Positions 27,922 through 35,394 of a DNA stretch of 64,000 nt are shown piece after piece. Source of the stretch: Nocardioides bizhenqiangii (GTDB lineage Bacteria; Actinomycetota; Actinomycetes; Propionibacteriales; Nocardioidaceae); NCBI RefSeq assembly GCF_034661235.1, contig NZ_CP141059.1, positions 2,479,501 to 2,543,500 of the forward strand, given 5' to 3'. A program made the position numbers and the translations under genes. The first letter of the stretch is position 1. The number at the start of each line of letters is the position of its first letter. A model generated the notes under the pieces. It saw only the letters and a list, made by a program, of their open reading frames with translations. It was not told the DNA's origin and ran no database searches.

Positions 27922-28623
27922 ATGAGCTTGCCGGCACGCTCGCCGATGCGGCCATGGGATGCTCGCGAGGTGGAACGCACGCTCGAATTGTCTGCCAACG
28001 ACCTGCGGGCCGAGCGACCTGGGTCGGCCACTGAGGACGTCCACTTCCCTGAGGCGTTGGCCCGCTTCGTCATCGAAGCGCACACGGCCCCCGGCGCCGT
28101 GGTCCTCGACCCCTTCGCCGGCTACGGGACGACCTTGGTCGTCAGCGAACAGCTCGGCCGGCAACCGGTCGGGGTCGAGTTGCTTGCGGACCGAGTGGCG
28201 CTGATTCGACAGCGTGTCAGACCCGAGACCCGAGTGATCCAAGGCGACGCACGACAACTCGACGACTTCGGGGTGGGCGCGGTCGACCTGTGTTTGACCA
28301 GCCCGCCTTACATGAGTGCCATCGAGCACCCGCAGAACCCGCTGACGGCCTACAGCTCCCTGGACGGCCACTATCCAACGTACTTGGAGGAACTCGTCAA
28401 AGTCTTTCTGGCTGTTGATCGATGCCTGCGCCCGGGCGGGGTCTTAGTGATCAACGCAGCCAACATCTGGACCGGCGGCGTCGTGACCCCGTTGGCCTGG
28501 GACCTCACACACGGCTTGCAACAGCACCTGACCTTCTGCGGCGAGACCTATCTCAGATGGGATCGTCCTCCCGAGTTCACCAGCGGTGACTACTGCCTTA
28601 CCTTTCGATCGACTACTTCCTAG
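27922..28623 (+). CDS. DNA methyltransferase, N4/N6-type
   Basis: A 233-residue protein with the SAM-binding motif VLDPFAGYGTTLV (motif I) before the catalytic motif TSPPYMS (motif IV), and no long target-recognition domain. The SPPY form favours N4-cytosine or N6-adenine methylation; an RNA methyltransferase is also possible given its small size. No restriction partner is adjacent, so it would be a solitary enzyme. Starts at 27922 or 27946 are both possible; the longer one is given. Its TAG stop opens a sequence with GCGCTCGCGCC, similar to the TAG-led elements nearby. Confidence 0.72.
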   Translation: MSLPARSPMRPWDAREVERTLELSANDLRAERPGSATEDVHFPEALARFVIEAHTAPGAVVLDPFAGYGTTLVVSEQLGRQPVGVELLADRVALIRQRVRPETRVIQGDARQLDDFGVGAVDLCLTSPPYMSAIEHPQNPLTAYSSLDGHYPTYLEELVKVFLAVDRCLRPGGVLVINAANIWTGGVVTPLAWDLTHGLQQHLTFCGETYLRWDRPPEFTSGDYCLTFRSTTS

Positions 28624-28673
28624 CGCTCGCGCCCCAACGCTCTTCCGCCAATCCCAAACCACCGCCCGCTCCC

Positions 28674-28697
28674 GCACGCTGTTGCCGCGTGGGGTGC
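28674..28697. repeat. Intergenic hairpin element, copy D
   Basis: Shares GCACGCTGTTGCCGC (15 identical bases) with copy B at 25899 and 21 of 24 positions overall. GCAC pairs with GTGC at its right end. It sits between the converging DNA methyltransferase and secreted-protein genes. Confidence 0.45.
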
Positions 28698-28727
28698 ACT
28701 GCTCCTGACGGTGTGACAGCGGCTCAG

Positions 28728-29348
28728 TCAAGCTCGCTTGACCGGGGCGGACCACTCCGTCAGCCGGTATCCGGACTGGCCGGAGACATCGAGGTAAGGG
28801 GCGTCGTCACTGGTCGGAGTCCACCGGGTCGCCGACTTGAACGCGACGCGAGTCGGGCCGCTCAGGCAGCGACGCGGAACGTCGACAATGAAGGCGTTTC
28901 GGTCGAAGTCGATCCGGCCGTCGATCGCGCATGACTTCGACCCGGACCATGTCGTCGAGGGCGGGCTGTCGTCAGGCTTGAACCACGTCGCGGTGCGGCG
29001 CAGACCCTCATTGGTGCGCATCCTGATCTCGACCCTCCAATAGCCACCATGACGACGGATCTGGTGCGCCACCTTGATTCGCACGCTCACCCGGTTGCGC
29101 CAGTGGCGATAAGCGGTGCGGCGAATATCCGGGTTGCCCCATTCGGGTTGCGACTGCGAGGGGGTGCCGCCGTCCACGCGGTGGTCGTGCCAGTAGTCGC
29201 CGCGGCGGTCCGCGACTTCGAGGCGTTCCGCGGCTGCGGACGACGGAACCAGCAGGGCCACAGACAGGGCGATCGCGGTAGCAGGCAGCGCCATGCTGCG
29301 GCGACGGCGCAAGTAGCCCTGCACAAAGCGGTGGGTGCTGCTCGACAT
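28728..29348 (-). CDS. Secreted protein of unknown function, RLEVAD family member 2
   Basis: A 206-residue protein with a long basic n-region (RFVQGYLRRRR), a hydrophobic core (MALPATAIALSVALLVP) and cleavage near SSAAA-E, then a mature start ERLEVADRRGDYW. It shares RLEVAD-x2-GD and the Val-Pro-x-Arg-Cys-Leu motif (VPRRCLSG) with the gene at 25296-25823. A paired Cys (SKSCAIDG) could form one disulfide with it. The middle is rich in Arg, Trp and Tyr and suggests a beta-rich surface-binding domain. ATG at 29348 is preferred to the longer frame. Function unknown. Confidence 0.65.
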   Translation of the reverse strand: MSSSTHRFVQGYLRRRRSMALPATAIALSVALLVPSSAAAERLEVADRRGDYWHDHRVDGGTPSQSQPEWGNPDIRRTAYRHWRNRVSVRIKVAHQIRRHGGYWRVEIRMRTNEGLRRTATWFKPDDSPPSTTWSGSKSCAIDGRIDFDRNAFIVDVPRRCLSGPTRVAFKSATRWTPTSDDAPYLDVSGQSGYRLTEWSAPVKRA

Positions 29349-29547
29349 GACGGAGAGCCCTTCGATCGTTCGCCTTGACCCCACGACGAAGGCTGCGGAC
29401 CTCCACTATGCGCCTAGTTCGCGATCGGAACGATCATCCCGACGCGATCACTCGACCTCCGCAGTCGCCCGAGCGGTCCGAACTGTCCGGCACAGGCTGC
29501 GCGGAGGCGCAGGATGGTGCCGATATGCAGGCGAACGCGCCGACCGG

Positions 29548-29823
29548 CTAGGTCCGACCGACGGCGCGCCGACTCGCAACATCGCGCCGAACCGTCACGG
29601 CCCAGACGAGGGCGGCGAAGCCGATGAGTGCGATCGCCCCACCGCCAAGCGTTCGCGCAGAACTTCCGCTCTCGGTGACCCTGGGAGGACACGCGACGTC
29701 TCGTTCGCAGTCGCCTGAGGAAGTCGTCGACTCAGGCCAGGACTCCATCATCACAAGCCCGCCGGTCAGCATCAGAACCACACCCAGCACGACGCACAGC
29801 ACCACTAGGCGATTGCTTTGCAT
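29548..29823 (-). CDS. Small two-helix membrane protein
   Basis: A 91-residue protein preceded by GAGGAGGAG about five bases before the ATG, a very strong ribosome-binding site. It has a hydrophobic N-terminal segment (LVVLCVVLGVVLMLTGGLVM), a loop of about 35 residues with two cysteines (DCERDVACPP) likely outside the membrane, a second helix (GGGAIALIGFAALVWAV), and a basic C-terminus. No family recognised. Confidence 0.65.
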   Translation of the reverse strand: MQSNRLVVLCVVLGVVLMLTGGLVMMESWPESTTSSGDCERDVACPPRVTESGSSARTLGGGAIALIGFAALVWAVTVRRDVASRRAVGRT

Positions 29824-29935
29824 TGTTGCTCCTCCTCGGCACAGCTGACTGAGTCGATGCTAGGTCGACGCGCGGGTCCTCGTTTCGGTTCCCGTCCGCC
29901 CGCAAGAGCCATCAGTTTCCGCCTCGGCGCACGCG

Positions 29936-30280
29936 ATGGATGAGACGGTGGATCACGTGCGTCCACTGCTGACGGCAGCCGTCGTCCTCTTCCTGCTGAC
30001 CGCGTGCGGCGACGAGGGACAGGACAGTGGCGAGCTAGCAACCCCTCCTGGGAAGAGCGCCGCTCCTGCGTGTGACGAGGTGTGGATCGAAGGCAAGGAG
30101 CTACCTACGGACTACGCAGGCTGCCGTCGCGGCGAGAGGTTCATCGAGCCCGAGTTCTCCGAGTGCAAGGACGGCCCGGAGCGGCTCACCGTCCATCGCG
30201 AGCGTTTCGTCGCCCTGACCGGTCGCACGATCCGAGCGATCGAACGGGAGCCGTTCGAGGCTTACTTCTTCACCTGCTGA
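29936..30280 (+). CDS. Small lipoprotein of unknown function
   Basis: A 114-residue protein with a lipoprotein signal (PLLTAAVVLFLLTAC, Cys being the lipidation residue), then a mature domain of about 88 residues with four further cysteines (APACDE, AGCRRG, SECKDG and the terminal TC), likely two disulfides. The phrase CDEVWIEGKELPTDYAGCRRGERFIEP suggests a small extracellular domain seen in other actinobacterial lipoproteins, but no function can be assigned. A GTG eight residues downstream is an alternative start. It converges on kshB with 13 bases between stops. Confidence 0.62.
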   Translation: MDETVDHVRPLLTAAVVLFLLTACGDEGQDSGELATPPGKSAAPACDEVWIEGKELPTDYAGCRRGERFIEPEFSECKDGPERLTVHRERFVALTGRTIRAIEREPFEAYFFTC

Positions 30281-30293
30281 GCGGCTGCCGAGC

Positions 30294-31385
30294 TCAGCTG
30301 TAGGTGACCCGCACGTTGTCGGTCGTCGGGAGCGACTGGCAGCCGAGGCGGATGCCGTCGGCGAGGTCCTCGTCGTCGAGCACGTCGTTGTGGAGCATCC
30401 GCACCTCGCCCTCGACCAGCCGGATGGCGCACGCCGAGCACTCCCCCTCACGGCAGGAGTACGGTGCCTTCACGCCCTTGCTCTCGAGGAACTCGAGGAG
30501 CTTCACCTTCGGGTCCCAGTCGTCGAACGTGTGGTCGACGCCGTCGAGCTCGACCTCGAGCTTGACCGGACCGGCCGGGCCCGGCGGCTCGGCGGCGGAC
30601 TCGTCGGCCTCGTCGGACTCCGCGTCCGCGATCTCGCGCTCGGCCTCGGCCAGTTCCTCGATGTCGCCGAACGGGTTGCCGCCCAGCGAGACGAACTTCT
30701 CCTGGTGCCGCCGTTCGCGGGGGAACTCGAGCTCCCGCAGCACGGTCGTGACCATCTTCATGTACGGCGCCGGCCCGCAGACGAAGACGTCGTAGGTGAG
30801 GTACGGCGCCACGAACGCCTTGACCTGCTCCGGCGTCGGGATGCCCTGGACCGACTCGAGCCAGTGGACGACCTGGAGCCGGTCGGGGTTCTCAGCGGCG
30901 AGCCGCGTGAACTCCTCGGCGAAGATCACCGACTTCTCGTCGCGGTTGGCGTAGAACACGACGATCTTGCCGCTGCCGGTGAGCGCGGTGCGGGTGATCG
31001 ACATGATCGGTGTGACGCCGCTGCCGCCGGCGAAGAGCAGCAGGTCGGCGTCGAGGGAAGCGGGGGTGAAGATGCCGGACGGCGGAAGCGCGCGAAGGGT
31101 GTCGCCGACCTCGAGGTTCTCGCAGATCCAGTTCGAGGCGTAGCCGTCGGCGGTGCGCTTGACGGTGACGGTCAGCGGGCCGCCGTCGTGCGGGCTGCTC
31201 GAGAGCGAGTAGCAGCGCGCCGCGATGCCGGTCTGGTCGCTCGGGACGGCGACTGTGAGGAACTGCCCCGGCTTGTAGACGAACTTCTCGGGAGCGTCAG
31301 CGGGCACCTCGAAGCTGATGGAGCGGGCGTCCGCAGTCTCCTCGACGATGTCGACGACCTGCAGGTGGAAGGACTCGATGTCCAC
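30294..31385 (-). CDS. kshB: 3-ketosteroid 9-alpha-monooxygenase reductase subunit
   Basis: Reductase passing electrons from NAD(P)H through FAD and a plant-type 2Fe-2S cluster to KshA for 9-alpha-hydroxylation of 3-ketosteroids, the step that leads to opening of ring B. The 363-residue protein has an FAD-binding domain (RCYSLSSSP, about residue 57), an NAD-binding domain (LLLFAGGSGVTPIMS), an acidic linker at about 245-275, and a C-terminal ferredoxin domain with Cys311, Cys316, Cys319 and Cys349. It closes the kshA operon on the minus strand. Related phenylacetyl-CoA epoxidase or Hmp-type reductases share the fold, but context supports KshB. Confidence 0.88.
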   Translation of the reverse strand: MDIESFHLQVVDIVEETADARSISFEVPADAPEKFVYKPGQFLTVAVPSDQTGIAARCYSLSSSPHDGGPLTVTVKRTADGYASNWICENLEVGDTLRALPPSGIFTPASLDADLLLFAGGSGVTPIMSITRTALTGSGKIVVFYANRDEKSVIFAEEFTRLAAENPDRLQVVHWLESVQGIPTPEQVKAFVAPYLTYDVFVCGPAPYMKMVTTVLRELEFPRERRHQEKFVSLGGNPFGDIEELAEAEREIADAESDEADESAAEPPGPAGPVKLEVELDGVDHTFDDWDPKVKLLEFLESKGVKAPYSCREGECSACAIRLVEGEVRMLHNDVLDDEDLADGIRLGCQSLPTTDNVRVTYS

Positions 31386-31444
31386 GAAGGGGCTTCTCTC
31401 TCCGCTGATGAAAAGGGGAAGGACTCCGGCGGGAGCGACGCTGC

Positions 31445-31747
31445 TCAGTAGCCGTCTTCGGCGCCGACGGGGACCTTTCCGTCCCGCACGGCCGCATCGA
31501 TGCTAGCCAGCAGCCGGGGGCAGCCACGGTGCCCGTCCCGACTGCCGGATGGTCCACCGCGCCGGCCCAGCTCGGGGCAGGCGGCGACCGCCTCCGCGTT
31601 CCACTGGATCGAGGTGTGGTGGTCGCTGTTCTTCTTCACCGCCACCGTCGCCAGACAGTCGAGACAGGCCACCTCGGCGAGCCGGGCCTGGGTGTAGAGC
31701 CGCTGCTCCTCGAGGGTGTCGGCGCTGGTCGGGACGAAGGACGGCAT
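31445..31747 (-). CDS. Small four-cysteine protein between kshA and kshB
   Basis: A 100-residue protein seven bases after the kshA stop, hence part of the same operon. It has Cys28 and Cys31 in ACLDCLATVAVKK, the conserved-looking HHTSIQWN segment, then Cys57 and Cys76. The four cysteines could bind zinc or an iron-sulfur cluster, but no known family is recognised. Position between oxygenase and reductase suggests a role in cluster delivery, electron transfer or assembly of the monooxygenase; this is inference only. Confidence 0.65.
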   Translation of the reverse strand: MPSFVPTSADTLEEQRLYTQARLAEVACLDCLATVAVKKNSDHHTSIQWNAEAVAACPELGRRGGPSGSRDGHRGCPRLLASIDAAVRDGKVPVGAEDGY

Positions 31748-31754
31748 CAGCGCC

Positions 31755-32939
31755 TCACGCGTCTGCCGTCGCGTCGGCGGCCGCGGCGGCCTTCGGGTTC
31801 TCGGCCTCTTCCTCCGCGCGCTTCGCGAGGTTCGCGGCCACCTCGGCCTGCCAGTACTCGTTTGCCTTCGTGGTGTCGACCTCGAACTCGAACCGGTCGG
31901 TCATCTCGGGCTTGATGTCGGCGACGTCGGTGTAGAACTGCTCGTACCACCGGCGCAGCTGGTAGACGGGACCGTCCTCCTCGCACAGCAGCGGATTCTG
32001 GACCGGCACCTTGTTCTGCCAGATGTGCACGTCCTGGAGGAACCCGCCGCCGAACATCTCGGCGTACTTCTTCGCGATGTAGTCGGCGGTCTTGTCGTCC
32101 ATGCCCTCGGGCTTCTTGACGGTGATGCCGTACTGCAGCGTGAACGAGTCGGGCCCCGTCGGGAGGTGGCAGTTGATCAGGATGACCTCGGTCTCGAACC
32201 CTTTGTAGTCGACGTCGAGCCAGTTGATCATGTACGCCGGTCCGTAGTACGTCGCCTCGGACTTGAGGAAGAGCTCGGCGTCCCCGTATCCCCCCGCCTT
32301 GTCCGGCCGTCCCTTCGACTCCATGAACTGGGTCGCCTGGGTGCCTTCGAAGATGTTGCGGAAGCTGGTCGGGAACGAGAAGTGCACGTAGTAGAAGTGC
32401 GCCATGTCGGCGACGTTGTCGATCAGCTCGCGGCAGTGCGAGCCCTCGATCGGGACGACCTCCCAGGTCCAGTCGGTGTAGGACTCGTTCTGGTCACCGA
32501 GCTGCTGACCGACCCCGGGCAGCTCGGGCGGCAGGATGCTGTGGTCGGCAGCCGAACCCTCGGGGTCGTTCCAGACCAGCAGCTGGCCGTTGCGGACGGC
32601 TGTCTCGTAGCGGCGGGTGCGGGCACGCAGCGGGACCCGCCGGGCGTACGGGATCTCCTTGCACTTGCCGTCGCCGCCCCAGCGCCAGTCGTGGAACGGG
32701 CACGCGACGTGGTCACCCTTGACCTCGCCCTGGGTCAGGTCGCCTCCCATGTGGCGGCAGTAGCCGTCGAGGGCGTTGAGGTTGCCCTGGCTGTCCTGCC
32801 AGACCACGAGCTTGGTGCCGAACCCGTGGATCGCGTGCGGCTTGCCGTCGGCGAACGTCGAGGCCAGCCCCAGGCAGTGCCATCCCCGCGCGAAGCGGAT
32901 CGGCGTCGTCCCGTGGTCGAGCGTGCGGGTGTCACTCAT
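31755..32939 (-). CDS. kshA: 3-ketosteroid 9-alpha-monooxygenase oxygenase subunit
   Basis: Terminal Rieske oxygenase that hydroxylates C9 of androstadienedione-type steroids. The 394-residue protein has the Rieske ligands Cys61, His63, Cys80 and His83 and the mononuclear iron site around Asn175, His181 and His186 (ELIDNVADMAHFYYVH). An Ala-rich tail ends the protein. The open frame extends far upstream as a shadow, but ATG at 32939 (MSDTRTLDHG) matches KshA N-termini. A KstR operator starts two bases upstream, leaving no room for a ribosome-binding site, so the mRNA is probably leaderless. It heads kshA - small Cys protein - kshB. Confidence 0.93.
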   Translation of the reverse strand: MSDTRTLDHGTTPIRFARGWHCLGLASTFADGKPHAIHGFGTKLVVWQDSQGNLNALDGYCRHMGGDLTQGEVKGDHVACPFHDWRWGGDGKCKEIPYARRVPLRARTRRYETAVRNGQLLVWNDPEGSAADHSILPPELPGVGQQLGDQNESYTDWTWEVVPIEGSHCRELIDNVADMAHFYYVHFSFPTSFRNIFEGTQATQFMESKGRPDKAGGYGDAELFLKSEATYYGPAYMINWLDVDYKGFETEVILINCHLPTGPDSFTLQYGITVKKPEGMDDKTADYIAKKYAEMFGGGFLQDVHIWQNKVPVQNPLLCEEDGPVYQLRRWYEQFYTDVADIKPEMTDRFEFEVDTTKANEYWQAEVAANLAKRAEEEAENPKAAAAADATADA

Positions 32940-32940
32940 G

Positions 32941-32954
32941 TAGAACACGTTACA
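32941..32954. promoter_or_regulatory. KstR operator between kshA and an acyl-CoA dehydrogenase gene
   Basis: TAGAACACGTTACA matches the KstR pattern TnnAACnnGTTnnA at every fixed position. It ends one base from the kshA start codon and 69 bases from the divergent acyl-CoA dehydrogenase start, so it can repress both. KstR releases DNA when it binds 3-oxo-cholestenoyl-type CoA thioesters. Confidence 0.85.
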
Positions 32955-33023
32955 GTTTTGCCGGTAGTCTGACAACGAACACCGCGTTCGGCAGCGGTTG
33001 ATCCCAGTCACACAGGAGGCCTC

Positions 33024-34217
33024 GTGCACGTCGAGTTGGAGCCGCAGCAGATCGCGCTGCGCGAGGAGCTGCGGGAGTACTTCGCGGAGCTGGTCACCCC
33101 CGAGATCAGGGCGGGACTCTCGTCCGCGACCGGCGAGTTCGGCGAGGCGGGCGTCTACAAGGACGTCATCCGCCGGATCGGCGCGGACGGCTGGCTCGGC
33201 ATCGGCTGGCCCAAGGAGTACGGCGGGCAGGACCGCTCGATGATCGAGCAGCTGATCTTCACCGACGTGGCTGCCGTCGCCGGCGTGCCGATCCCCTACC
33301 TGACCCTGAACACTGTGGGGCCGACGATCATGCGGTTCGGGACCGACGAGCAGAAGGAGCTCTTCCTCCCCAAGATCCTGGCCGGCGACCTCCACTTCTC
33401 GATCGGCTACTCCGAGCCCGGCTCCGGCACCGACCTGGCGTCGTTGCAGACCAAGGCGGTGCTCGACGAGGCGGCCGGCGAGTGGGTGATCAACGGGCAG
33501 AAGATGTGGACGTCGCTCATCCAGTACGCCGACTGGATCTGGCTGGCCTGCCGCACCGAGCCCGACCAGCCCCGCCACAAGGGGCTGTCCATGATCCTGG
33601 TGCCGGCCGACTCCCCCGGCGTCTCCTACACGCCGGTGCACACGGTCGCGGGAGTCGGCACCTCGGCGACGTACTACTCCGACGTCCGGGTGCCCGCCGG
33701 CAACCTGGTCGGCGAGCGGGGCGGCGGCTGGGCGCTGATGACCAACCAGCTCAACCACGAGCGGGTCGCCCTCACCTCGGCCGCGCCGCTCATCCACTCA
33801 CTCAAGCTGGTGCGCGAGTGGGCGAGCGAGACCGTGAACCCCGACGGCCGCCGGGTCATCGACACCGAATGGGTGCAGATCGCCCTCGGGCGGGCCCACG
33901 CCCGGATCGAGGCGCTCTCGCTCATCAACTGGAAGCTGGCGGCCGACGCGGATCACGGTGTCGCGCTGTCCCCCGCGGAGGCGTCGGCCACCAAGGTCTA
34001 CGGCTCCGAGCTCGCGACCGAGGTCTACCGCAGCCTGATGGAGATCGTCGGTCCGCACGCCGGGGTCACAACGGACTCCCCCGGCGCCGCGGTCGCCGGG
34101 CGCCTCGAGCGTTTCTATCGGTCCTCGCTGGTGATGACCTTCGGCGGCGGCACCAACGAGATCCAGCGCGACATCATCGGCTACGTCGGCCTCGGCCTCC
34201 CGGCCGCCAAGCGATAG
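33024..34217 (+). CDS. Acyl-CoA dehydrogenase, steroid side-chain type, larger subunit
   Basis: FAD-dependent dehydrogenase of 397 residues. It has the N-terminal helical domain, the beta domain with YSEPGSGTDLASLQT, and the C-terminal GGGTNEIQRDIIG signature. The MCAD-type catalytic Glu (before GT) is Gly here; Glu246 in NHERVAL sits at the alternative isovaleryl-type position, as in the ChsE4 (FadE26) subunit. With the next, shorter gene it should form an alpha2beta2 dehydrogenase of the ChsE/FadE class acting on steroid-CoA side chains. GTG at 33024 has CAGGAGG upstream. It shares a KstR operator with kshA. Confidence 0.85.
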   Translation: MHVELEPQQIALREELREYFAELVTPEIRAGLSSATGEFGEAGVYKDVIRRIGADGWLGIGWPKEYGGQDRSMIEQLIFTDVAAVAGVPIPYLTLNTVGPTIMRFGTDEQKELFLPKILAGDLHFSIGYSEPGSGTDLASLQTKAVLDEAAGEWVINGQKMWTSLIQYADWIWLACRTEPDQPRHKGLSMILVPADSPGVSYTPVHTVAGVGTSATYYSDVRVPAGNLVGERGGGWALMTNQLNHERVALTSAAPLIHSLKLVREWASETVNPDGRRVIDTEWVQIALGRAHARIEALSLINWKLAADADHGVALSPAEASATKVYGSELATEVYRSLMEIVGPHAGVTTDSPGAAVAGRLERFYRSSLVMTFGGGTNEIQRDIIGYVGLGLPAAKR

Positions 34218-34229
34218 GGCACCACCACC

Positions 34230-35264
34230 ATGGACTTTCTCTTCACCCCTGAGCAGGACGAGGCGGCGGCGCTGGCGGCCGAGATCCTCGCCGACAAGGC
34301 GACGGTCGAGCGGATGAAAGCGGTCGAGGCGGCCGGTGACCGCTTCGACCACGAGCTCTGGGCGACCCTCGGCGACGCCTTCGACTGGTCCGAGCTCGAC
34401 CTGATCGAGCTCGCGCGGGTGCTGGTCGAGGTCGGCCGCAAGGTGGCACCGGTGCCGCTCGCCACCCATGGCGCCTGTGTCGCCTTCCTCGGCGGGCTCG
34501 GCCGTGCGGCCGACGCGGCGGTGTACGCCGCCGCGGTCGCCGAGGAGCGCGACCACCTCCCGGCCGCTCCGACCGTCGTCGCCGACGCCCAGGGCGCCCT
34601 GACCGGCGCCAAGACGCTGGTCCGGGGCGGCATGACCGCCGACGCTCTCCTGGTGACGGCGACGGGCCCGGACCCCTCGACAGACTCGGGGACCACGACA
34701 GCGGTCTACCTGGTCGATCCCTCCTCGGCGGGTGTGGACCGCAAGGCCCAACGCACGAGCGACGGCGACCGGTCCGCGCTCATCACCTTCACCGACGCGC
34801 CCGCCGAGCTCCTCGGCCACGAAGTGCTGCGGTTCCACGAGCTGCTCACCGTGTGTGCCGCAGCCGAGCAGCTGGGCGTGACCGAAGGTGCGCTCGCGCT
34901 CACCTCGGAGTACGCCAAGACACGGGAGCAGTTCGGGCGCCCGATCGGCACCTTCCAGGCCGTGTCGCAGCGCCTCGCTGACGGCTTCATCGACGTCCTC
35001 GGCCAGCGGCTGACCCTGTGGCAGGCGGTCTGGCGGCTCCAGGAGGTCCTGCCGGCGGCGGTCGAGGTGGCAGTCGCGAAGCTGTGGGCGGCCGACGCCG
35101 GCCACCGGCTCGCCCACACGACGGTCCATGTGCACGGCGGCGTCGGCATCGACCTCGACGGCGACGCCCACCGCTACTTCACGGCGGCGAAGCGTTTCGA
35201 GTTCCTGTTCGGCGGTGCGACCGACCAGGCGCTGACGATCGGCCGTGCCCTGTCTCGGACCTGA
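34230..35264 (+). CDS. Acyl-CoA dehydrogenase, smaller subunit
   Basis: A 344-residue acyl-CoA dehydrogenase beginning MDFLFTPEQDEAAALAAEIL, 12 bases after the preceding gene. The family middle is shortened and the C-terminus (LFGGATDQALTIGRAL) lacks the usual Glu. Such a degenerate partner is characteristic of the heteromeric steroid acyl-CoA dehydrogenases (FadE26-FadE27, FadE28-FadE29 in mycobacteria), where two subunit types share two FADs per dimer of dimers. Which side-chain cycle it serves cannot be fixed from sequence alone. Confidence 0.83.
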   Translation: MDFLFTPEQDEAAALAAEILADKATVERMKAVEAAGDRFDHELWATLGDAFDWSELDLIELARVLVEVGRKVAPVPLATHGACVAFLGGLGRAADAAVYAAAVAEERDHLPAAPTVVADAQGALTGAKTLVRGGMTADALLVTATGPDPSTDSGTTTAVYLVDPSSAGVDRKAQRTSDGDRSALITFTDAPAELLGHEVLRFHELLTVCAAAEQLGVTEGALALTSEYAKTREQFGRPIGTFQAVSQRLADGFIDVLGQRLTLWQAVWRLQEVLPAAVEVAVAKLWAADAGHRLAHTTVHVHGGVGIDLDGDAHRYFTAAKRFEFLFGGATDQALTIGRALSRT

Positions 35265-35394
35265 TAACGCCGTTCCCGTTTCCACGGCAGCGGCCGCGGA
35301 ATCAGGCATAGAGTGACGAGTCCGTTCGGGCAGGCTCCAGCCTCACACTGCCCGCGGCGGATCTCATTCGACAAGGACAATTGGGGGATGGCCC

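Noticed and set aside
25261..28697. Integron cassette array with attC sites
   Set aside because: The hairpin elements lack the R-box consensus GTTRRRY and its complement, gene orientation is mixed, and no integron integrase is present. Kept only as a repeat family.
32940..33797. N-terminal extension of kshA across the fadE gene
   Set aside because: The frame is open but antisense to a real acyl-CoA dehydrogenase and codes a Val/Gly/Asp-rich shadow; KshA starts at 32939.
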